A stretch of 14,290 nucleotides of DNA from Salpingoeca rosetta (Eukaryota; Opisthokonta; Choanoflagellata; Craspedida; Salpingoecidae), in assembly GCF_000188695.1 (NCBI RefSeq), contig NW_004754899.1:423780-438069 (forward strand), written 5' to 3'. Made by a program: the position numbers and the translations under genes. This document shows positions 1 to 8,987 of the stretch, in pieces; positions within the stretch are counted from its first letter, which is position 1; every line of letters starts with the position of its first letter. The notes below the pieces were generated by a model. It had not been told where the DNA came from. It did no database searches and was given only the letters and a program-made list of their open reading frames with translations.

Positions 1-283
1 GCGGCCCATTTGTCCACTGCTCGGCCTGAACAGTGTGACCAAAGTAGTCTGTTGTTGTGGTGTTCTTCACAAAGTCAAATCCATCCAGCTCATCCAGCCC
101 GAGGTTTGCGCTCATGTCTGTAAGCACCACCGTGCAGCAGTTGTCGATGCCTGTTGTTGCGTTTGGCCACATGAACCACAGCCCGTTGGAGTGGAACGTG
201 AGGCTGCAAGGCCCTTTCACCAGCGGCAGCTGTGGCAGGAAGTTCTGCACGCACTCCTCATGGTAGATGTGCATCCCAGGCAC
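1..283 (-). other. Exon 3 of the alliinase-like gene: Cys-rich C-terminal domain, cut by the window edge
   Basis: Read on the minus strand this exon encodes about 94 residues in frame with exon 2. They contain HEEC, PCSLTF, LWFMWPNATTG, a CC pair (C852-C853) and the acidic stretch LDELDGFDF. With the end of exon 2 (FDVRF...SSHMYFSSK) it forms a compact Cys- and aromatic-rich domain unlike the PLP domain. I do not recognise it with confidence; it is probably an extracellular disulfide-bonded module. The reading frame is open to the edge, so the stop and any further domains lie outside the window. Confidence 0.65.
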
Positions 284-2604
284 CTTTGCGCATCGCATGT
301 GGAAGGAAAGGTGGTGGTAGTGGTGGTGGTGGTGGTGGTGGTGGTGGTGGTGGTGGTGGTGGTGGTGGTGAGAAGAAGAGAACAACAGCACAACGAGTGC
401 AAGTGAGGACGTGATGTCCAACCGTACCACTTGCCATGCACACACGCGCATGCACACACGAACAACACGCAGACACATGCACACACGAACAACACACTGA
501 CACATGCACACACTTACACACATATGCACAAACCAGTACCTTGCTGCTGAAGTACATGTGGCTGGAGACGTTCTTGCCGTGGGACGTGGTGAGACCAAAA
601 CGAACGTCAAACTCCTCGGGCCACAGCGGAACATCCGGTCTCTCCCCAGCGGTGGCGGCCGCAGGCGTGTTGTCTCCATGGCTGCCACTTGTTGAAGTGC
701 TGTCACCTGTGCTGTTGGAGGCAATGTGGCACACGATGCACTTGGTTGCCTCGTCGTACATCTGGCGGGCGACATGCAGCGTCTCAACCGTGCTCGTGCC
801 AGCAGCACCAACAGAACCAACAGCAGCGTCGTCAGCCACTGCACGACCATCATCACCAGGGCCTGCAGCAGCGATGCTGGCAACGACATCCTGTGTCTGG
901 TCCGGGTGATGATATGCGTTCGGCAGCATGGGCATGACGAGGCCCCGGCCACCGTCGCGCCGCTGCTGCTCAGAGAGGTGATGCACAAACTGCATGACCA
1001 GGCGGTGGCACAGCGCGTCACGCACGAGCGCGTGGGCGTGGTCCCCCGTGGACGCCACAGCCTGTTCCGTGGCAATGTTTCCCTCCAGGGTCTGGTCCAG
1101 GCGACCAAACGCGTTGCGCCGGCTGTCGTTGGTGGCGAGGTAGATGTCTTGCAGCGTGGGCTGGCGCGCCGCGTGCAACATGCGCGTGACATTGTGCAAG
1201 TCGCCCACCGTGAAGGTGTCACAGGGTTCAAATGACACCCCATATGAGGTGTACTTCTGCAGGTGCCCGTTCAGCCGCGTTGACATGTCCGTGAAGTCTG
1301 CGCCCCTGAATGACGGGCGGGGCACCTTGGTGGCGGCACGACGCACATCGGCACGACCAACCACACCCTGGCCCTCAACCAACGCAGGCGCAGAGGAGGA
1401 GGGGGACGAGGACGAGGACGAGGACGAGGAAGTGCTGATGTCACTGCTGATACCGTAGTTGGTGCTGGTGGTGGTGGTGCTAGATACACCGTGTGCTGGC
1501 TGAGCGCGGGCGTCGGTGCTGACGTCAGCAGAGCGCAGTGCGGCGTCTGACGCAATCATCGGTTCTGTCCGCTCGCCGCTGTGCATGAGGGCGGCGAGGC
1601 GATCCATCAGCAGCTCAAACGTCGAGTCGTGGTGGCCCATGCAGATGCGCACCACATCTGTGCCCGCGCCGTAGTTCACGCCCGTCTCGGTTGTGATGCC
1701 GACAGCGGCAAATGGGGCGGCGCAGTCGTGCGTGTCGTCCTCGTGTGTGCAACGGATCCACATGAACAGGTTGCCGTCGGTGCAGTCGAGCTTGAAGCGC
1801 GTCTGCTTGTCAAACACGCTGTGCAGGCGCGACCACCGGTCGGCCAGCGCCGCGCGTGCATAGCCGAAGAAGTTGGTGTTGCTGGTGATGGGTGCATCCA
1901 TGCTGGCAACAATTGCCTGCAGGGACTTGGCGGCGCGCAGCTGTGACTCGACGGCGGGGGCTGTGGACTGCAGCCACATGTACTGGCTCATGATGCTGGC
2001 CACGGCTGGGTCGCGCACAAAGGCCCAGCCAATGCGGCTCGCAGCGTACCCGCTCAGCTTGGAGAAGGAGAAGATCATGATGTCACCGCCGTGCAGGGTT
2101 GTGTCAGCGGCGGCGTAGTGGGGCCAGCGGTACACGTAGTCTGTGATGCGGAACGCGCGCGGGCAGATTGGGGTCATGCGGCGCCCATCCGGGTTGTTTG
2201 GGCTGGTGACGACCTCGATGAGCGACGAAGGGTCCTCCGAACACATGCGCTTGCCCTCGTCCGTCCAGTTGGTGAGCGGGTTGAGGTCCGATGCCATGCG
2301 GAAGTGCGGGTAGTACGGCTTCTCGGCGAACACGTGCATGGTCTTGTGGCGGTTGGGCCCTTGCGTCAGCGCATACAGGGCAGCGTCGATGAGCTGCACC
2401 CCGCCAGCGCCGAGGACGAGCGTGTAGTTGGTCGGGTCCACGTTGCCGACGCGCGTGTGCAGCTCTCGGATGGACGCGTTCAGGATGCGGCTGATGGCAT
2501 CGAAGCTCGTGTCATCTGGCAGCGACGAGGGCGGAAACACGCGCGGGGACCGAAGATACCCCGGATGGTAGTGCTGCATGGCGTTGAGAAAGAGAGAGGG
2601 CGTG

Positions 2605-2653
<49 letters not shown>

Positions 2654-2662
2654 TGTGTGTGT

Positions 2663-2729
<67 letters not shown>

Positions 2730-3378
2730 CGGGATGAGGGAATATGTGAGTGGATTGGAAATTTAGGTTGCAAGGGATGAAGGATGAGCAGGGTGTGGCA
2801 GGATGAGGCATGATGGTGTGAGTTGGGTACAAGTTTGCATGCGCCGAAACGTAAAAGCACACACAACGGAAACGTCCACACACACACACACACACACATT
2901 CACACACACACGTACACACATACACACGCACACACCGCATATACACACACACGCACATTTACACATACACGCACATTTACACACATAGAACGGCCTGACC
3001 TACCGGGCTGATAGTCAGGGAGAGGTTGCCCTTGTTGGTGTTTGTGAACCAAGGGGTAAACAAGGTGGCCTCCGCAACGCGGGTTTCCAGAGAGCAGTTT
3101 GCCGTGAGGGTCTCGCAGTTGGGGCCCTCGTAGCACTGGAAGCACTGGCATTCCGTGAAGCCGAGCGATGCCTCCTCTGCAAGGAACTTGGTTCCATGGC
3201 CACTGCAAACGCTGTCAGAGGCGTCATTGGCAACGCCGTGCTTCGCATGCTGAAGCCGGACGCCCGCACGCTCCTGCGTCACGGGCGCTCCGTGCACCAC
3301 ACCAAAAGGCAGCGCTGCCAAGCAGCAACAGCACCACACCACTGCCACAAGCATCCCAGCAGTCGCAGCCATGGTCAT
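1..3378 (-). CDS. Secreted alliinase/TAA1-like PLP enzyme fused to CxxCH module and Cys-rich domain (3' partial)
   Basis: Three exons are visible: 3378-3004, 2573-540 and 283-1, which runs off the left edge. Both introns are phase 0; the second acceptor (AAAG/GTG) is the weaker call. Residues 1-30 are a signal peptide. Residues 58-95 hold six Cys in the EGF-like alliinase spacing (C58, C77, C79, C82, C88, C95). Residues about 110-455 are the alliinase/tryptophan-aminotransferase fold-type I PLP domain: SPNNPDG at 249-255, DYVYRWPHY at 270-278, the Schiff-base Lys K297 in SKLSGYAASRIGW, and a late Arg in VVRI. By family this is a C-S lyase on cysteine sulfoxides or an L-Trp/aromatic aminotransferase; the sequence does not decide which. 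Plant alliinases stop near here. This protein continues with a Ser/Thr linker (about 480-520), a module at 557-745 ending in C737-I-V-C-H741, and a Cys-rich region. Many N-glycosylation sequons fit secretion. The start is uncertain between 3378 and the next in-frame ATG at 3372; both open the same signal peptide. Confidence 0.85.
284..539 (-). repeat. Intron 2 of the alliinase-like gene, with (TGG)n and CA-rich repeats
   Basis: A (TGG)n run of about 60 bp lies at 310-370, with an imperfect CA-rich block at 433-532 (plus-strand reading). On the transcribed strand the intron starts GTACTG, is GT-rich after the donor and ends in a CCA tract before the acceptor. The long open frames through it only translate the repeats. 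Confidence 0.7.
2574..3003 (-). repeat. Intron 1 of the alliinase-like gene, with opposed (TG)n and (CA)n tracts
   Basis: The donor is GTAGGT at 3003 and the acceptor is CAG ending at 2574. The plus strand shows a nearly pure TG run at 2604-2727 and a CA-rich run at 2877-2990. In the pre-mRNA the order is GU-rich after the donor and CA-rich before the acceptor, so the two ends are complementary. Removing it joins ISP to HYHPGYL in frame and restores continuity between the EGF-like and PLP domains. Confidence 0.8.
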
Positions 3379-3731
3379 CGTGGTTGTTGTATTGTGTTGT
3401 TGTGTTGTTGTTGTTGTGTTGTAGTGGTGAGTGCATGTGAAGAAGAGTGATCGTGGGTGTTGTTCTGCTTGGTTGGAGCAGCAGCAGTCCTGTGAGAATT
3501 CTGATGAATGATTTAAACCAAATTTACGCAATCTCATGTTGTGACGCCTGATGAGGACACCACACCAACAACACTCAAACGGCGCTCTTCTTGCTTGCTT
3601 GCCACACACACACAGCACTTAGTTTGCCTTCATCCCCTCCACTCTTTTCACTCTTGTTCCGGCTCGGTTGTACGCCTCACATCTCACCTCCTCACATCTC
3701 ACTTCCTCCCTCCCTCATCACCTCCACCACG
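3379..3731. promoter_or_regulatory. Shared divergent promoter of the alliinase-like and multicopper oxidase genes
   Basis: The 353 bp between the two start codons must hold both 5' UTRs and both promoters. An AT-rich island at 3508-3528, which stands out from GC-rich surroundings, includes the palindrome TTTAAA at 3512-3517. It could act as a TATA-like element in both directions. The alliinase side has a (CAA)-rich leader immediately upstream of its ATG; the oxidase side has a CT-rich leader. No transcription start data are available, so core element positions are guesses. Confidence 0.55.
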
Positions 3732-4395
3732 ATGTGGGCAGCAGTGGCTGTGTGCTGCGCTGCGTTGCTGGTGGTGTCGTGTACAGTGACACCTGCTGCT
3801 GCAGCTGCAAGCGCAGCCAGGGGGACGATGCGCCAGGATGCCCTGCGAGCCAGGACACCAAAGCCCGGGCCACACTTTGTCGGAAAGGACGCAGCCGAGG
3901 TGGCCACCACCCTCAACAGGCACATTGACGCGCATGCGCTTGGCTTCAAGCACACGGCCGTCCCCTGCGAGGCCTACGGATTCGAGGACCTGCACGACGC
4001 CTTGCTGGACCTGTTCCAGGCCACCCTCAACGACGCCGACGCTCGCCTCTTCAACCAGCAATACACGCAGCGCCGCGATCGCCGCCGCCTTCGCTTCAAC
4101 TCCCTGGCAGAGTTCCAACACAACTGGCAAACGGAGCTTGCTCTCCTCAACACAACCAACAACAAAGACAAAGACAAAGGCGAAGCAGAGTTGGGACAGG
4201 CCAGCACTGTCGCGGAGAACGAGCTCCCGCTTCACGAGCTCGCCCATGCTGGGCGGTGCTATGAGGCGGCCCTCATCTACATCCACCATCTCAGCGACAA
4301 GACCAAAGCGACCCAGTCCTTTCCTCGCGGCATCCCGCTCCTGCCAGAAGCCAACAGGGCTGCAACCGTCAGCGCAATGCTTGAAGGCACGCCGC

Positions 4396-4443
<48 letters not shown>

Positions 4444-5166
4444 CATCTATGTCGTTGGCGGCGGGGTCAAAACATGCGCGCAGCGGCCGCTCTCTGGCCA
4501 CGGACGCCTCTGCGTTCATCCGCCAGAATGTGCAGGACCAGGTTGTGTGTTCTCGCTGCCACATTCTGCCCAACACGACGTTTGCCCCAGACATTGACAC
4601 GTACATCTCCAAACTCTTCCACAACCGATTGATTGAGCCAGAGGTGCGCAAGTCCATCAGCGGTCGGCTGGAGACAACACTGCGTGTGACCACGTCAAGG
4701 CTGGAAGGGCCCCTCTCCTTCAACGTGCGCAGCTACGAGGGAAGCACGCCAGGCCCAACACTGCGCGTGCACCCGGGCGACACCATCGGCATCTCTCTCA
4801 TCAACGACCTGGACCCGCATCCTGTGTCGTGCCGTGCAACCCAAGATGGCGGCGGCGCCGATGTCAACTTCTACCGCTGCCCTAACGTGACCAACCTGCA
4901 TCTGCACGGCCTGTGGACGGAGCCGCACGACGTGTACTCTGGCGTGTTTCCGGGGCAGTCGAGGGCGCTCGAGTACCAGGTACCTGGCGACCACGCCCCT
5001 GGCTCAAACTGGTACCACCCGCACTTTCACGGATCCGTCTCCCTGCAGGTACAAAGCTGGCAGAGATGGTGGTGTGGCTGGTGCAGCCACTCTGCATTCT
5101 GTGTCTGTGTGTGTGTCTGTGTGTGTGTGTGTGTGTGTGCGTGCGTGTGCGTGTGTGTCTGTCTGC

Positions 5167-5210
<44 letters not shown>

Positions 5211-6180
5211 TGAACCTGCTGGTTATGACATTCATGCACTTGTGTCACTTGCGCCCCACGATGTCTTTGTACAACCTCTCACCTGTTGCCCTTTCAACGT
5301 GCACGACTTGCGTATGTCTTCAGCTTGCCAACCGTATGGCTGGGATGGTGAATGGTGGAAAACGATCCTTCCTCTCTCCCTCCAAAGGACTATTATACGT
5401 CTTGTCGCCTCGAAGCTAGTCTAATGAAAGTGACTCAGTGTCTGACGTGGTCACTGCGACCCTGCAGCTCGAACACTTTAGCCCTAGAAGCTAGTTAAGG
5501 CATGGACGAGGACAGTATGACGTACTCCGCGCAGCTTGCCAACGGTATGGCTGGGATGCTGATTGTGGAAGACGATCCTCGCTCTCTCCCATCGGCGCTC
5601 AAGGCAATGAAGGGACGTCGTTCTCGTCATGCAGAGCGTCGAGTACTTTAACTACACCACCAACGACATCAACTGTAAGCAGCGGGCAATGTACCTGCCT
5701 GGTTGTGTGTGGGGAGGATGTTTGGTGTGTCTATTGTATCATATTCGCCTCCCGTGAATCACGATGCGCTGCATGCTTGGACAACTATTTTGCTCGCTGC
5801 CCTGCCTGGGTGTGTTGTTTGCTTGTTCATGCTTTCCTGCTTCGCATCTCCATCCTCCCATTCACCTCATGGCTGTCTCCTCTCGCTGGAACTCCAAACA
5901 CACACACACACATACGCACACACATACGCATACACACACACGCACACGCATACGCATACACACACACGCACATGTAGGCCCGCACACGTCCAATTTGTCG
6001 CGCTGCCACGGGTTGGACGGCGCCGGGTCTCTCTCCACCATCCGCTCCTTCAGCACCGACCAAATGCCCCTCAACCTCTCGTTCACAGACCCGCACGCAG
6101 GCCACCCCATCCCAGGCAACTACTTTATTGTCAACGGCCAATACCAGCCCGTCATCACCGTGCGCCCAGGTACCTTTCTC

Positions 6181-6221
<41 letters not shown>

Positions 6222-8870
6222 CTTTGTGTGTGTCTTTGTGTGTGCCTGTGTGTGCCTGTGTGTGTGTGTGTGTGTTTGTGTGTGTGCCTGTTGTCTTGTC
6301 TGTGTCTGTCTGCGGTCGCAAGGTGGACACATACACACATACACACATACACACATACACACATACACAAACACACATACACACATACACACATACACAC
6401 ATATAGACCTGTCCCCTCACTTTGACACACACACACACACGCACACAACAATGCAGGCGAATGGCAGCGGTGGCGCACGCTTAATGCCGCCCACCAAGCC
6501 AGCCTGTCCCTGACTGTGCCCGGCTGCGAAACGCTCGTGCTTGCAATGGACGGCGTGTATCTCAACGCACCGCGTCTAAAGAACAACAGCGCTCCCCTCG
6601 TCCTTCCACCAGGATCGCGCGCTGGTACGCCTGCTAGTCCATATGCACAACAGCGCCCTGTGCGTCTGCGAGTGTGCGTGTCTGTGCCTGTCTGTGTCTG
6701 TGTGTGAGAGAGAGTGAGAGAGTTTTGCAATGACTGCGATGGCTCATCGCTTACACACTCACGCTCACACACTCACGCTCACACACTCACGCTCACACAC
6801 TCACGCTCACACACTCACACACACACGCTCCCTCTCTCTCACGTTCACACACGTAAACTTCACTGACGTACATGAATACGCAACACCTGGCTGAGCAGAC
6901 ATTGCTGTGATGTGCGAGAAGCAAGGCCTGCACTACCTCATGTCGCGCGAGAATCCAGATGTGCTCAACTTTGGGCAGCAGCAAGGCTTTGCGTCTGGCA
7001 TTCTGGCCCTGGTGGATGTGGACGGTGACAGCATGAACATGACACGCCCCACGAAGCTCCCGTCTCTTCCCGCCTACCTCACCGACACACGCGACACAAC
7101 GCCCGCCTCATATCACACTGTGCAGTGGGACCTGCTGTACATGATCAACAATACGCAGGGCTTGACAGATGTGCCAATTTACGGCATTTCGGGGCGCGCG
7201 TTCAATGCCAGCCTGCGTCCCAGCACATGCCTGCAGCCGTCCACGGCTACAGCCGAGTGGACCGTTGTGAACCCCATCTGGATCTGCAATGCATCGCAGC
7301 CGCTCTGCCTCTCCACCATGAACCGCACAGCGGCATCTGGCAAGCTGCTGAAGAAATACCAACACCCCGTCACCATCAGCCACGGCTTCCACATGTATGG
7401 ATGGGCAATGTGCTGCTGGCACCTTGTTTGCATTTTGTCTGCTTACGTGTCTGTGTCTGTGTGTCTGTGTCTGTGTCTGTATGTGTGTTTTTGCTTGTAT
7501 GCATGTGTTGCTGTTGTGACGTTCAGATGACATTCCCTGGATCCCGATGTATGCTATTTTACACCCTCACGCACACCCACACACACACACACACGCACGC
7601 ACAGGCACACGTTCAAGTTCCAGGTTGTTGACGACAGCAACGGCGGCTTGAGCTACGACTACGAGGTTGGGGACTGGCGCGATACAGTGACGACGCCCGT
7701 CGCCGGGTCGGTCCGCGTGAGGTTTCGGCCCATGACATACGAGGGCCTTGTGCCGTACCACTGCCACATGAGCCCACACTCCGACAGGGGCATGATCGCA
7801 ACAGCCCTCGTCAGCTCGTCGTGTGGCACCAGCACGACCTCAAGCTCAGCCTCAACGACAACAAGCGCGACAACGACAGTGTCAACGACAACGACAGCGC
7901 CGTCGCCGCCACCGTGGGCCCCGCGCCTCACCAACTACACCATGCCCATCAACACCAACGTGACTGGCGCGCAGCACGCATTTGATGAAGGCATGCAGCT
8001 GACGTTTGGGTTTGCCCACGACGCAGCAGCTCGCTTCTTTGGCGAGTGCGCACAGCTCGACCCGACCTGCGCCATGTGCTACTGGGGGCTTGCCTATGCG
8101 GCGGGGCCCGTGATCAACGTGCCCGTGTGCAGCTCGCCTGCCTGCGGTGACGGAGCCAAGCAGGCTGCCAAGGCTCTTGCCCTTGCACGCAAGCAGCAAG
8201 GACAACTGTCGGACAAGGAGCTGTTCCTGATCTCCGCCATGTCCAAACGCTACAGCACCGACAGCAGCGCCAACCAGACGCACCTCTTCCGTGCCTACGC
8301 CACTGCCCTCAACAGCACAAGTTGGGTGGCCAAGGACGCCGACGTGGCTGCGCTGTACAGCGAGGCCGTCATGATGCTGCACGCTGTGATTGGCGGGTAC
8401 CGCTTCTACAACACCACCACAGGCAAGCCCTTCCCGGAGATTGCGCAGGTGACGCGCGTGCTGGAGGCGGCACTCAACCTGACAGCGCCCGGCATGCACG
8501 GCGCCCACCCGCTTGTGCAGCACTTGTACATCCACATCACGGAGCCAAGTGCCCCTGGCTTTGGGCCGGAGAGCGCGGGCCGCGGCCTGCCGTCTGCACT
8601 CGACTTCCAGCGACGGTTCAACACAACGCAGTGGCAGCACATCCAGCACATGTCTGGGCACGTATACCTGCGCGTTGGCCGCTATGGGGACGTGGTCACG
8701 GTCAACCGCATTGCACACGCCTCTGATGCAGCGTGGCTCAAGCACGGCTTGCTTCCGTATGGGCCGGGTCATAATCTCGCCTTCCTCATCTATGGCGCTT
8801 GCATGGACGGTCAGAGCCAGGTGGCACGCGATTTTGGCGTCACGCTCCACAACGTCTACCGCGCCGCCCC

Positions 8871-8941
<71 letters not shown>

Positions 8942-8956
8942 TGGATGGGTGGGTAG

Positions 8957-8987
<31 letters not shown>

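Noticed and set aside
2480..2958. Open frames of His-Thr or Cys-Val repeats across TG/CA tracts, here and in every other intron
   Set aside because: They only translate dinucleotide repeats and flank good splice sites of recognisable genes.
3379..3618. Upstream in-frame extension of the alliinase-like gene to 3618
   Set aside because: The extension has a CAA-repeat leader and no signal-peptide character. The ATG at 3378, or 3372, gives a proper secretory start.
3591..3731. Earlier in-frame ATG for the multicopper oxidase at 3591
   Set aside because: The extra 47 residues are His/Ser/Pro-rich leader translation, and they would bury the strong signal peptide that begins at 3732.
6753..6830. 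Regular 14-bp repeats considered as a CRISPR-like array
   Set aside because: The units are directly adjacent with no spacers, are derived from CA sequence and lie in an intron of a eukaryotic gene.
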